This document shows positions 42,507 to 53,586 of a stretch of DNA of 64,000 nucleotides, piece by piece. The notes beneath the pieces were generated by a model. That model was not told the origin of the DNA and did not search any database. It saw nothing but the letters and a program-made list of their open reading frames with translations. The DNA is from Hyphomonadaceae bacterium UBA5336 (GTDB lineage Bacteria > Pseudomonadota > Alphaproteobacteria > Caulobacterales > Hyphomonadaceae). Each line of letters opens with the position of its first letter. Position 1 is the stretch's first letter. The translations under genes and the position numbers were made by a program. The stretch is from contig DHQO01000041.1 in the NCBI GenBank assembly GCA_002408125.1, positions 1-64,000 on the forward strand. The letters are read 5' to 3'.

Positions 42507-43172
42507 GTGCGCATGGCCTTGCTTGCCGACCCTGAGAGTCCGCCGGTCTGGAACTGGCTTGCCGCCTTGGCCGAGACCGGCTGGGCGGTCGCGCTGGATG
42601 TCGTTCCGCCGGCGCTGGCTGCCGATCTCGCTGCCGAGGCTGCAGCTTTACACGCCGCCGATCGGCTGATCCTTGCGGGCGTCGGCCGGGCCGAGGATTT
42701 CACTCTTGCTCGCGCCATCCGCCGCGACAAGACCCGCTGGCTTGCCCGCGAGAGCGCCGCGCAGGCGGCCTATCTCGGCGTGATGGAGACGGTACGCCTG
42801 GCGCTCAACCGTTCGCTCTTTCTCGGCCTCTTCTCCTATGAAGCTCATTACGCCGTCTATGAGCCGGGCGGGTTCTATGCCCGCCATCTCGATGCTTTCA
42901 AGGGCGCGCGCAACCGCGTCGTTTCCACCGTGTTCTATCTCAACGAAGACTGGGCCGGACAGGATGGCGGTGAGCTGGCCGTCTTCAGCCATGATGAGGC
43001 CCGCGAGCCTGTGACCCTGATCGCCCCGGAGCTTGGCACGCTCGCCATCTTCCTTTCCGAAGACATCCCCCACGAAGTGCGCCCGGCCCTGCGCGAGCGC
43101 TATTCCATCGCTGGCTGGTTCCGCGTGAACGATCGCGCCATGGCGCCCAGCCTGCAGGCCCCGCCAGTCTAG
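42507..43172 (+). CDS. 2OG-Fe(II) oxygenase (SM-20/PHD-like)
   Basis: A 221-aa prolyl-4-hydroxylase-like dioxygenase. The iron ligands are H and D in Y-A-R-H-L-D-A-F and H in I-P-H-E-V, and the 2-oxoglutarate-binding R lies in R-Y-S-I-A-G-W-F. The Y-E-P-G-G-F-Y and S-T-V-F-Y-L-N-E-D-W motifs are typical. Substrate unknown; relatives hydroxylate prolines in translation factors or other proteins. Start is GTG 42507 or ATG 42513. Confidence 0.88.
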   Translation: MRMALLADPESPPVWNWLAALAETGWAVALDVVPPALAADLAAEAAALHAADRLILAGVGRAEDFTLARAIRRDKTRWLARESAAQAAYLGVMETVRLALNRSLFLGLFSYEAHYAVYEPGGFYARHLDAFKGARNRVVSTVFYLNEDWAGQDGGELAVFSHDEAREPVTLIAPELGTLAIFLSEDIPHEVRPALRERYSIAGWFRVNDRAMAPSLQAPPV

Positions 43173-43182
43173 CGCACGCCTC

Positions 43183-43998
43183 TTAGTGCGGTTCAATCAC
43201 CACAAGGCTGGCCGGGTCCAGGTCGCGCTCACCCTTCGGCAAGGTGAAGGCGTAGACATAGTCCTCGCGCACGATCCAGAAATTGTCCGTTTTGCCGCCA
43301 CGGGCATAGAAGCCGCAATCGGCATCCTCCGCGCCCGGCTTCGCCGCGATCACTCTGGCCGAGGCCGGGTATCCTTCACCGGCCGGGCGGATCTCGCAGG
43401 CCTCACGGCCTTCCTCGGGGATGGTCTCCAACAGGCGCCAGTCATCATTGTCCCAATATGTCGCCACCCGCACCGCAACCTGTTCCGTCATGGATTTCCC
43501 GTAGAGCGGGGAGACGGCGTAGGTAAGCTCGGCGGCATGCGCCCCGCCGCCATAGTCCAGCAGGGTCGTGATGCCGTCGCAGCTGAGCGCGCGGAAGAGC
43601 AAGGCGTCCATGCCGAAATCGGCTTCGGTCATCACCCACTCGCAGCCCTCCGGCGCGTCCATGATCAGCTGGTTCATCTCCGGCACGAAATTCACCGCGC
43701 GGCCCTGGCAGACGCCCGAGATTGGCAGCCGCCGGCCGTCATCGGCGCAGGGCTCGCCGGCAGACGGCGCGAGCGTGCCATAGATCTCCTCTAGCGCGGT
43801 GAAATCCTCGCTCTCGCTGATCGGCACGGGCACGACCTCCGGCGCTGGACCGGCCTCAGGCCCGATCATGTCGACGCCCATATCGGCGGGCGGGGCTTCG
43901 GCGATGGGGGCTTCGCCTGCGGCCTCTTCCGGCGGGGCCTGCTCGCAGGCGGCCAGCGCGGCGGTAGCAAGGAGGGTGAGGGCGAAAATGCGAGACAT
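43183..43998 (-). CDS. Putative lipoprotein
   Basis: A 271-aa protein with a lipoprotein signal peptide (hydrophobic L-T-L-L-A-T-A-A-L-A-A-C, lipobox L-A-A-C). An acidic Pro/Ala linker follows at about 20-65, then a globular domain with several cysteines. It contains C-E-W-V-M-T-E-A-D-F-G and Y-G-G-G-A-H-A-A-E-L-T-Y-A. Family not recognised. The ATG at 43998 begins the signal peptide; the frame is open 20 codons upstream. It lies 56 bp after the FMN reductase on the same strand. Confidence 0.7.
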   Translation of the reverse strand: MSRIFALTLLATAALAACEQAPPEEAAGEAPIAEAPPADMGVDMIGPEAGPAPEVVPVPISESEDFTALEEIYGTLAPSAGEPCADDGRRLPISGVCQGRAVNFVPEMNQLIMDAPEGCEWVMTEADFGMDALLFRALSCDGITTLLDYGGGAHAAELTYAVSPLYGKSMTEQVAVRVATYWDNDDWRLLETIPEEGREACEIRPAGEGYPASARVIAAKPGAEDADCGFYARGGKTDNFWIVREDYVYAFTLPKGERDLDPASLVVIEPH

Positions 43999-44054
43999 GT
44001 CAGGACCTTGTCTGGAAGCGAGACCAGCAGGGTGGTCAGGTTTACATTTCAGCG

Positions 44055-44609
44055 TCAACGGGATTCATGCGCGCAGAACTCGGCAAATCCGGCGAGAAAG
44101 CCAGCGAGCTGCTCGCGCGTTTTCTCGTCGGTCAGGTTGCCGGCCTCGTCGAACAGCCCGCCCGCTCGCGAAACCAGCATCCGGCCCTCCGACCAGAAGC
44201 GCGTGCCCAGCGTGCGCAGGACCGGCAGCCAGTGGGCCTGCGAGAGGATGGTGCCGAACCCGCCTGGCGAGGCGCCGATCAGGGTGACCGGCTTGCCGCG
44301 GAAAAGGTCCAGTCCGCCGGGCGGGCGGCTCATCCAGTCGATCGCGTTCTTGAACACGCCCGGGATGCCATTGTTGTATTCCGGCGTGACGAGCAGGAGT
44401 CCGTCGGCTGCGCCGAGCGCGGTTTTCAGCTCGGTCACCGCCTCCGGCACGCCCTCGGCTTCCAGGTCGAAATCATAGAGCGGCACGCCGCGCAGCGTGC
44501 GTGCGTCCAGGCTTGCGCCGTCCGGCATCGCGCCGGCCGCAGCGCGCAGCAGGCCGGAATTGAACGAGCCCTTTCGCAGGCTGCCGGAGAGGCCGAGAAT
44601 CTGGGTCAT
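44055..44609 (-). CDS. NADPH-dependent FMN reductase
   Basis: A 184-aa flavodoxin-fold flavin/quinone reductase. Motifs: G-S-L-R-K-G-S-F-N phosphate loop, T-P-E-Y-N-N-G-I-P-G-V-F-K-N-A-I-D-W flavin site, and G-A-S-P-G-G-F-G-T. Likely a soluble NAD(P)H:quinone or chromate-type reductase (ChrR/ArsH-like family). ATG 44609. Confidence 0.9.
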   Translation of the reverse strand: MTQILGLSGSLRKGSFNSGLLRAAAGAMPDGASLDARTLRGVPLYDFDLEAEGVPEAVTELKTALGAADGLLLVTPEYNNGIPGVFKNAIDWMSRPPGGLDLFRGKPVTLIGASPGGFGTILSQAHWLPVLRTLGTRFWSEGRMLVSRAGGLFDEAGNLTDEKTREQLAGFLAGFAEFCAHESR

Positions 44610-44688
44610 ACACAAGGATCCTGTCTGCCGGGCTGAACGTGTGCCAGCATGTTAGGCGTGTCTGCGGCGCCGTGTCAGCCGTGCCAGG

Positions 44689-44988
44689 TCAGTCTCCGTC
44701 GACGGGATCGACCACGGAATAGATTTCCGGGGTGCAGGTGCCCTCGATGATGCGCTCGCGCTGCAAGGTGAGGGTCTCGCCCGGCTCGGGCAGCGTGCGC
44801 AGATAGTCCGCCGGCACCCAGACCTCGCCCTCGGCACTGTCGAACAGCGCGCCATCCTCGCCCACCTCGCGCGCCGTGGCTTCGAACACGCTGGTCTCAT
44901 AGGAGCACGGCCCGCCCACAACCGGTCCCGGCTCATTGCAGGCGGCGAGGGCAAGGAGGGCGAGAGCGGGGAGGAGGGGTGTACGCAT
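44689..44988 (-). CDS. Small putative lipoprotein
   Basis: A 99-aa protein with signal peptide and lipobox (L-L-A-L-A-A-C-N). The mature part has two more cysteines and a short beta-rich region (G-E-V-W-V-P-A-D-Y-L). No family recognised. The upstream-open frame runs through the palindromic repeat at 45026-45114 and is not part of the protein. Confidence 0.6.
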   Translation of the reverse strand: MRTPLLPALALLALAACNEPGPVVGGPCSYETSVFEATAREVGEDGALFDSAEGEVWVPADYLRTLPEPGETLTLQRERIIEGTCTPEIYSVVDPVDGD

Positions 44989-45025
44989 GGGACGAGTGGA
45001 GCGCGATGTGGGGTGGGGGTCAATG

Positions 45026-45114
45026 GTAGGGTGCATGGAAGGCAAAGCCCGATATGCACCATCGGTGCGCGGCAAGGACGGACGGTGCATATCGCTTCGC
45101 TCCATGCACCCTAC
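45026..45114. repeat. 89-bp near-palindrome, MITE-like
   Basis: Outer arms GTAGGGTGCATGGA (45026-45039) and TCCATGCACCCTAC (45101-45114) are perfect complements. Inner arms CGATATGCACC (45050-45060) and GGTGCATATCG (45084-45094) are also perfect. The whole folds as one long interrupted hairpin. It lies between two same-strand genes. This looks like a non-autonomous palindromic repeat or REP-type unit; copy number in the genome is unknown. Confidence 0.65.
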
Positions 45115-45132
45115 GGAGCAAAGCGACGTTTG

Positions 45133-47992
<2,860 letters not shown>

Positions 47993-48066
47993 TGGACCCT
48001 ATTCGATATCGCGGAGAATGAAAAGCGGTGCCGCGCTGCAGGATCGCGAGACGGCTTGTTGATATG

Positions 48067-48106
48067 TTGACTATTTTTCACATTATGTTATGTTTACTTA
48101 ACATAA
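48067..48106 (+). promoter_or_regulatory. Promoter with palindromic operator for XRE pair
   Basis: A TTGACT -35 (48067-48072), 16-bp spacer and TATGTT -10 (48089-48094) are overlapped by the perfect palindrome TTATGTT-N5-AACATAA (48088-48106). The position suggests autorepression by the XRE regulator encoded at 48553. Confidence 0.55.
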
Positions 48107-48130
48107 GTGAGTACACTTCCGGAGTGATCC

Positions 48131-48556
48131 ATGCCTTACCGTGAAAAGATTGTCTGGCTGTCCCTGTTTGCGATCGCGGTCGCCTTTGTTCCCTACTTTA
48201 CCTATGTCGCCATGATGCCAGCGGCGTCCGAAGGCCTGCCGAGTTTGAGACAGCTGATCCTCTACGCAGTTGCAACGGGCGTTCAGGTCGTGATCCTGCT
48301 GGGCGGGCGCGCCTGGCTTGCCCTTCGCTCTCCCGGGGATGTGCGCATTCCGCCGGACGAGCGCGACAGGGCGATCCGGCAGAAGTCCGTACAGACCGCA
48401 TATTTCGTCTTGATTGGCGGCACGATCCTCGCGGGCGTTGTGATGCCGTTTTATTCCAGCGGCTGGGAGATTGTGAATACGGCTCTTTTCATGATCGTGC
48501 TGGCCGAAGTGGTGAACTATTCCATCGCCGCGTTCAGTTATCGCAGGCAGGCATGA
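48131..48556 (+). CDS. Four-helix membrane protein paired with XRE regulator
   Basis: A 141-aa integral membrane protein with four hydrophobic helices (about residues 8-28, 43-63, 88-108 and 112-132). Between helices two and three lies a charged P-P-D-E-R-D-R-A-I-R loop. This layout is common in small proteins encoded just before a short XRE regulator; their role is unknown. It overlaps the regulator by ATGA. A GGAG site lies about 6 bp before the ATG. Confidence 0.75.
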   Translation: MPYREKIVWLSLFAIAVAFVPYFTYVAMMPAASEGLPSLRQLILYAVATGVQVVILLGGRAWLALRSPGDVRIPPDERDRAIRQKSVQTAYFVLIGGTILAGVVMPFYSSGWEIVNTALFMIVLAEVVNYSIAAFSYRRQA

Positions 48557-48792
48557 GTGGCAAAACGCTCAACAACCGGATCCGTGAACTGCGCTTTCTC
48601 AATGGAGAGATGACGCAGGCGGACCTGGGCAATGAGATCGGCGTCACGCGCCAGACGATCGCTGCCATAGAGCAGGGCAAATACGCGCCGACGCTTGAGG
48701 CGGCCTTCAGGATCGCAGACGTGTTCGGGGTTGGCCTTGATGATGTGTTTACGTGGGAGGCCGCACCGGAAAAGGGCGCGGAACACCGATAG
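48553..48792 (+). CDS. XRE-family regulator
   Basis: A 79-aa single-domain HTH regulator: R-I-R-E-L-R-F, M-T-Q-A-D-L-G-N-E-I-G-V-T-R-Q-T-I-A-A-I-E-Q-G-K-Y-A-P-T-L, then D-V-F. This is the YozG/PadR-neighbour type of small XRE often linked to a membrane partner. It probably binds the palindrome in its own promoter. ATGA overlap with the membrane gene. Confidence 0.9.
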   Translation: MSGKTLNNRIRELRFLNGEMTQADLGNEIGVTRQTIAAIEQGKYAPTLEAAFRIADVFGVGLDDVFTWEAAPEKGAEHR

Positions 48793-48937
48793 GTATTTGC
48801 CTCGAACTGGGCGAAAGAGGAGATTGTGATGACGGGCATGCTGGACAGCAATTTCATGAAGCCAAGCTGTGGGTGAGAGGAAGCTCTGGCACCGCGCGCG
48901 CATCCTTGAGGGCAAGGGGCTGAATGATGAATGACCG

Positions 48938-49525
48938 CTAGCTCCGCCCGGCGCGTTTGCCGCGTTGCTCCGCAGCCTTCAACCAGCCGGCGATCTTTGC
49001 TTCGCTGGCGGTCTTCACAGTTCCGACCTGCAATGTGCGCACCGGTTTGATGCCGGAGAATTTGAGCACCAGACGCTCGACCTGCCGCGCAGCGGGCCGG
49101 CCATACATGACGCGGTCATACCAGGCCGGCGCGTCCGAGGTCATCAGTATATCGGCGCTGCGCCCGGTGAGCAGGCGGTCCCAGAAGGGATCGTTCTTGT
49201 GATAGTTCATCGCAAAGCCGGGCAGGAAGGCGCGATCGAGGACCCCCTTCATCTTGGCTGGCATGCCGCCCCACCATTGCGGATAGGCCCAGCAGACGCG
49301 CTCGGCCCACATGATATTCTCGCGCCATTCCTCAAGGCAGGGCTCAAGTGTCTTGCGGCTGTGATAGCCTTCGGTGAGGTCGGGATCGAAGCTCATCTCC
49401 GAGAGATTCATGCGGCGGATCTCGGCCCTGCCTTTACTTGCCCCGCGCGCATACGCATCGGCCAGGCCATGGGACAGGGACTTCGCGCGTGGATGCCCGA
49501 CCCAGATGAAGATCTTCTTTGCCAT
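48938..49525 (-). CDS. NAD(P)H oxidoreductase, MdaB/KefF-like
   Basis: A 195-aa flavodoxin-fold quinone reductase. Motifs: G-H-P-R-A-K-S-L-S phosphate loop near the start, Y-P-Q-W-W-G-G-M-P-A-K-M-K-G flavin and dimer segment, and Y-D-R-V-M-Y-G-R-P. Likely two-electron quinone reduction. The ATG at 49525 begins the canonical M-A-K-K-I-F-I-W-V-G-H-P. It is divergent from the MAPEG gene. Confidence 0.85.
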   Translation of the reverse strand: MAKKIFIWVGHPRAKSLSHGLADAYARGASKGRAEIRRMNLSEMSFDPDLTEGYHSRKTLEPCLEEWRENIMWAERVCWAYPQWWGGMPAKMKGVLDRAFLPGFAMNYHKNDPFWDRLLTGRSADILMTSDAPAWYDRVMYGRPAARQVERLVLKFSGIKPVRTLQVGTVKTASEAKIAGWLKAAEQRGKRAGRS

Positions 49526-49646
49526 GTCATGCACCGACCCACTGTCCCGAACCACGACCATAAGCCTGCGCGGCGGCGTCTGAAAAGTGGGCGGGTGATT
49601 GAGTTTTTCACCGTTCCGCCCGAAATACCGCTCGGGAGAAAAAGTC

Positions 49647-50039
49647 ATGACGCAATTCGAAGCTGCAGCGCTCTATATCGGCCTTATGGTGCTGGTGTTT
49701 CTGGGACTGAAGCTGAATGTCGGGCGGGTGCGCGCAGGGGCGAAAGTCTCGGTCGGCGATGGCGGCAATGAAGGTCTGATCCGTGCCATGCGGGTGCAGG
49801 CCAATGCGGTGGAGGATGCGCCGGTTGCGCTGCTTGGCCTGCTTGCGCTGGCCGGGCTCGCCGCGCCGGTCTGGCTGATTCATGCGCTTGGCGGAACGCT
49901 GGTCGTCTCGCGCCTCCTGCATGCCTTTGGGCTCGGCTCATCCGCCCGGCGCAATCTCGGCCGTTCGGTCGGCACGCTCGGCTCGGGCCTGGTCCTGCTG
50001 GTGACGGCCGGGGCGTGTGTCTGGTTCGCGCTGGCCTGA
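49647..50039 (+). CDS. MAPEG family membrane protein
   Basis: A 130-aa protein with four helices and the MAPEG signature (R-A-M-R-V-Q-A-N-A-V-E-D-A-P, then L-L-H-A-F-G-L). MAPEG proteins include glutathione-dependent transferases and peroxidases acting on lipophilic substrates; the bacterial roles are less clear. A GGGAG site lies about 9 bp before the ATG. Its stop overlaps the start of the acetyltransferase gene. Confidence 0.88.
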   Translation: MTQFEAAALYIGLMVLVFLGLKLNVGRVRAGAKVSVGDGGNEGLIRAMRVQANAVEDAPVALLGLLALAGLAAPVWLIHALGGTLVVSRLLHAFGLGSSARRNLGRSVGTLGSGLVLLVTAGACVWFALA

Positions 50040-50623
50040 TGAGCCGGGTGGACCTTGACGCGCCCGGCCTCACCCTCGGCGAGGTCAGCCTTGCCCCGCC
50101 GGCCGAGGCCGACCGGGAAGGTCTGCGCCGTGCAGCCGACAGCGAGGAGACCTGGGCCTGGTACACCTACCGGGCTGATGGCGCGCATTTCGAGAGCTTC
50201 TGGTCGAAATTCCTCGCCGAGCACCGCCCGCCGCATGAGGTCCATCATGTGGTGCGCTGGCGCGGGGAGATTGTCGGGGCGACCTGTTTTCTTGCCGTGG
50301 ACCCCTATCACAAACGGGTCGAGATCGGAGGGACCTGGTACAGCGCGGCGGTGCGCGGGACCATGGTCAATCCGGCCTGCAAGTATCTCCTCATCGAGCG
50401 TGCCTTTGCCTGGGGCGCGCGGCGTGTGGAGTTGAAAACTGACACGAATAATGCGCGCTCGCGTGCAGCGATCGAGAAACTCGGCGCGTGCTTCGAGGGC
50501 ACGCTGCGCAATCACATGATCCTGCATGACGGGCGCTCGCGCGATACGGTCTATTATTCCATCCTGCCGGAAGAATGGCCGGCGGTGCGTACGGGCCTGC
50601 GCGCGCGGCTCGGGCTAGAGTAG
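50039..50623 (+). CDS. GNAT acetyltransferase (RimJ/RimL-like)
   Basis: A 194-aa N-acetyltransferase with a central strand C-F-L-A-V-D-P, the W-Y-S-A-A-V-R-G-T-M-V-N-P segment and a C-terminal acetyl-CoA loop in N-N-A-R-S-R-A-A-I-E-K-L-G-A. The pattern fits RimJ/RimL-type enzymes that acetylate protein N-termini or small amines; substrate unknown. The ATG overlaps the MAPEG stop (TGATG). Confidence 0.87.
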   Translation: MSRVDLDAPGLTLGEVSLAPPAEADREGLRRAADSEETWAWYTYRADGAHFESFWSKFLAEHRPPHEVHHVVRWRGEIVGATCFLAVDPYHKRVEIGGTWYSAAVRGTMVNPACKYLLIERAFAWGARRVELKTDTNNARSRAAIEKLGACFEGTLRNHMILHDGRSRDTVYYSILPEEWPAVRTGLRARLGLE

Positions 50624-50953
50624 CGCCGCCTGGACATCCTTTTTCCAGCCGATATGGATCTCGCCACCCACCTCGATCACCGGGCGCTTGATGAGCGTCG
50701 GATTGGCGACCAGCAGGGCGGTGGGGTCGCTTTCGGCGCTGGCCTTTTCCTCATCGGAGAGATTCCGCCAGGTGGTCGAGGCCTTGTTGAGCAGTTTGTC
50801 CCCGGCGACCTCCAGCCAGACCGGCACCTTGGCTGCGAGATCGGCATCGGCGCGAATATCGACGAATTCGACCGGCTTCCCGGCGGATTCGAATGATTTT
50901 ATGGCTTTCTTGCAGGTGTCGCAGTTTTTCAGGCCGTAGAGAACAAGGCTCAT
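50615..50953 (-). CDS. ArsC/Spx-like thioredoxin-fold protein
   Basis: A 112-aa member of the ArsC/Spx superfamily (YffB-like). The redox motif is N-C-D-T-C-K-K at residues 10-16, and the C-terminal K-R-P-V-I-E-V-G-G fits the fold. It may be a glutathione-dependent reductase; arsenate reduction is not implied by context. The 3' ends of this gene and the GNAT overlap by 9 bp (convergent). Confidence 0.85.
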   Translation of the reverse strand: MSLVLYGLKNCDTCKKAIKSFESAGKPVEFVDIRADADLAAKVPVWLEVAGDKLLNKASTTWRNLSDEEKASAESDPTALLVANPTLIKRPVIEVGGEIHIGWKKDVQAALL

Positions 50954-51801
50954 GAGTTGGGGGTTTCCTCAGGTGAAACGCAGGCCAGCGTGCCTGTGAA
51001 CAGGCCGTTGGCCGCTTCGATCTCGGTCTTGCGGGCCGGATTGCCGAGAATGGTGTCCTCGAACACCGCGCGATAATTGCCGGGGTCGAGACCCGGCAGG
51101 CAGGATTCCAGCATGTCGGGCTCGACCACCATCATGGCCTGGCCGTTGACCGGAAGCTCGCGCGGGCGCAGCGAGCCGGTGAAATGGTGCAGAAAGCAGG
51201 TCGCCGGATCGACGCAATCCTCGCTGCGATAGAGCCGCCAGCCCGGCAGGACGCCGAAATCGGCCGCGAAGGCATCCTCGGCGGCGAACATTTCCGCGCT
51301 GTTTTCGCGCCAGGTCGCCTCCTGGGCGAGGCGTTCCTCCGAGGTCATCTCGCCGGCCTCCACCATGGCATCCCATTCCTCCACCTGCTGGGCGAGGAAC
51401 AGCTTGTCCGATCCGGGATCCGGCGTGCCGTGCAGGCCGATATAGCTGCCGGGCGTGGCCTGCAGGCGGGCGGCGGCGGGCACGAAATAGTTCCCGCAGG
51501 AGGAGGTGCACCAGCCGTCGATCACCAGGGTGCGCGGGCTCGCGGCGATTGTGCGTGCGATCGCGCGTGCCGGACGGGTCAGCCCGCCGGGGCTGTCGAC
51601 CACTACGCGCGTCACCTCCGACGTCAGCATGGTGCCGGCGCATGCGGCCATTTCCTCATCGATATAGCCCTCAAGGCGCAGGGTCTGTCCGGAGACCTGG
51701 GTACACGGACCCAGCGCGGGCGCCGACAGGCCGACGCTGGCGCAGCCGGCAAGGAACCAAAAGGCGGCCAGTGCGCATACAAGGCTGAATTGCTTTGCCA
51801 T
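50950..51801 (-). CDS. ClpP-fold lipoprotein
   Basis: A 283-aa protein with a lipoprotein signal (F-L-A-G-C at the lipobox) and a domain resembling the ClpP/crotonase-like periplasmic proteins of the COG3904 type: R-V-V-V-D-S-P-G-G-L, then D-G-W-C-T-S-S-C-G-N-Y-F. The serine in the C-x-S-S-C segment would be the nucleophile equivalent. A later Trp/Glu-rich helix and more cysteines follow. Function unknown; a membrane-tethered peptidase is possible. It overlaps the ArsC-like gene by 4 bp (same strand). Confidence 0.68.
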   Translation of the reverse strand: MAKQFSLVCALAAFWFLAGCASVGLSAPALGPCTQVSGQTLRLEGYIDEEMAACAGTMLTSEVTRVVVDSPGGLTRPARAIARTIAASPRTLVIDGWCTSSCGNYFVPAAARLQATPGSYIGLHGTPDPGSDKLFLAQQVEEWDAMVEAGEMTSEERLAQEATWRENSAEMFAAEDAFAADFGVLPGWRLYRSEDCVDPATCFLHHFTGSLRPRELPVNGQAMMVVEPDMLESCLPGLDPGNYRAVFEDTILGNPARKTEIEAANGLFTGTLACVSPEETPNS

Positions 51802-51897
51802 GCTCGCCCCCTGCACGCAGTGTGCTAAAGCTTCGAATACAAGACTGACGAATTTTCATGTTATGCCAAGCGGCAATCAGCCCTAGGAGACCGGCTT

Positions 51898-52122
51898 ATG
51901 GCGAAAATCCTGTACAACCTTGTTTTCCTGCTGATGGCGCTCTTCGTCCTGATCATGCTCCTGTTCCGCATCACCGAAGGCTCCTTTGAGGCCGCGGGCG
52001 CGCGCATGGATGCGCTGACCGGGGTGGCCGCAGAGCGCGGCGGGGAAGCGGCCCGCGACCTCGCCGACGAAGCCGACAAGATTGCCCGCGATGTCGCCGA
52101 CGGGCCGGACGACGAGAACTAG
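51898..52122 (+). CDS. Small single-helix membrane protein
   Basis: A 74-aa protein with one N-terminal transmembrane helix (L-V-F-L-L-M-A-L-F-V-L-I-M-L-L-F) and a hydrophilic, Asp/Ala-rich amphipathic C-terminus (A-A-R-D-L-A-D-E-A-D-K-I-A-R-D). An AGGAGA site lies about 8 bp upstream. Unknown role. Confidence 0.65.
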   Translation: MAKILYNLVFLLMALFVLIMLLFRITEGSFEAAGARMDALTGVAAERGGEAARDLADEADKIARDVADGPDDEN

Positions 52123-52898
52123 TCTTCTTCTGCCTCGCGCAGGGTCACCGCCAGCATCGGGCCCATGCTCAGGCCCGGTTCGTGACGGCCCTCGCCCGGC
52201 AGGTCGAGCCGGCAGACCTTGCCATCCAGGAAGAGGGCGTTGTCGACCTCCAGCGTGTCGCGGAACAGCGAGCCGAAGGCGTGAAAGGTGACCGGCTGTT
52301 CGCTGATCGCGAAAATCACGGTCTTTCCGTCAGCCGAGGTGCCGACACCGGAGCGGCGATAGCGGTTTTCGCTGGCAGCGCGGAAATCGGGGTGCAGCTC
52401 GCCGTCAATCACCAGCATCGGGCCGGACTGGGTGGCATAGTCGGGGCTGCGGGCGGCCTCGTCGAACGTGCGGGTTTCCTCGACCCCGGCATGGCCGTCC
52501 TCGATCCAGAACACGCCATTGGGCAGGAGCTGGAAATTGCCCGGCCCGTCGCCGCGCACCAGGGTGCGCCGGGTCTCGCCGTGTTCGATGAACAGGCCCA
52601 CCGGGCGCCGGTCCGTGTGATACATGCCGCCATTGGTGAGGGCGATGACCGTCTTGCCGGCCGCTTTCAGATGCGTTTCCAGCAATGAGAGCTGGCCGAA
52701 GACCGAGCCATCCTCGCGCGCATGATGCAGGCTCACCTCATAGGTCTCCAGCGGGAAGGTACAGACGGTGAAGGCGCCGACTTCAGTCTCCAGCCGCTTG
52801 CACGGGGCGGCGGCTTCGACCGCGCCGCCATCCAGGCCCAGCGCGGTATGGGAGAGCGCAGCGAGACCGGCAATCAGGGTGAGAACGCGAAACAGCAT
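52119..52898 (-). CDS. Phosphodiester glycosidase (NAGPA) family protein
   Basis: A 259-aa secreted protein (N-terminal hydrophobic signal ending near A-L-G) with the NAGPA-domain blocks: T-N-G-G-M-Y near residue 90, P-x-G-L-F-I-E-H-G, A-T-Q-S-G-P-M-L and R-S-G-V-G. Family members act on phosphodiester-linked sugars, but bacterial substrates are mostly unknown. The ATG at 52898 starts the signal peptide. The 3' end is convergent with the small membrane protein (4-bp overlap). Confidence 0.85.
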   Translation of the reverse strand: MLFRVLTLIAGLAALSHTALGLDGGAVEAAAPCKRLETEVGAFTVCTFPLETYEVSLHHAREDGSVFGQLSLLETHLKAAGKTVIALTNGGMYHTDRRPVGLFIEHGETRRTLVRGDGPGNFQLLPNGVFWIEDGHAGVEETRTFDEAARSPDYATQSGPMLVIDGELHPDFRAASENRYRRSGVGTSADGKTVIFAISEQPVTFHAFGSLFRDTLEVDNALFLDGKVCRLDLPGEGRHEPGLSMGPMLAVTLREAEED

Positions 52899-53097
52899 AG
52901 AGGGGAAATCTGACACCGTGTCGGCGGTGGGCCAAGTCCGCTTGTGCAGCGCGGCGATATAGATTGCTTGAAAACCAGCACCTTGCGGGGCACGCATTCG
53001 TGATCATCTGAGAGGAGAGCGGCATGGACCCGTGTCCCCCTGCGGGCTCATATCGTCATGCCCGGGCCCCATGATCCGGTCGGTGAAAGGAGTGACC

Positions 53098-53586
53098 ATG
53101 CTGAGACCCGGCGCCTTCGCCATTCCCCCCGCCCCGCTGGCGCTGACCATTGGCGGCCTGATGCCGTTTGTGGGCGGCGCGCTTGCCTGCTGGGCTTTGA
53201 CCGGCGATGTGGCGCGCCAGGCGGCGGCCTATCTGACGCTGCTCACCTATGGCGCGGTGGTGCTGAGCTTTCTCGGCGGCGTGCGCTGGGGCGTGGAGAT
53301 GAGCGAGGCGATGCTGACCCCGCCGCGCTGGGGTGTGATGAGCCTTTCCATTCTCGGCGCGCTGACGGGCTGGCTACTCCTGCTATATTATGTGCTGGGC
53401 ACGCCCTCGCCTCATGTCTTCCTGATCATGGCGGCCGCCTTTGCCGCCCACTGGCTGTGGGATGTGATGAGCCGCAAGGCGGTGCCGGCCTGGTATGAGG
53501 GGCTGCGCACCATTGCCAGTGTGGGGGCGGTGATCGCGCTGATCGGCGCCTGGGCGACGACGCCGGCGCTGTCCGGGCTTTTCTAG
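53098..53586 (+). CDS. DUF3429 membrane protein
   Basis: A 162-aa protein with five hydrophobic helices and the DUF3429 motifs G-A-V-V-L-S-F-L-G-G-V-R-W-G and W-L-W-D-V-M-S. The family is widespread in proteobacteria with unknown function. The ATG at 53098 is preceded by AAGGAG at 53086-53091; ATG 53071 is in frame but lacks a good site. It is convergent with dsbB (4-bp overlap). Confidence 0.87.
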   Translation: MLRPGAFAIPPAPLALTIGGLMPFVGGALACWALTGDVARQAAAYLTLLTYGAVVLSFLGGVRWGVEMSEAMLTPPRWGVMSLSILGALTGWLLLLYYVLGTPSPHVFLIMAAAFAAHWLWDVMSRKAVPAWYEGLRTIASVGAVIALIGAWATTPALSGLF

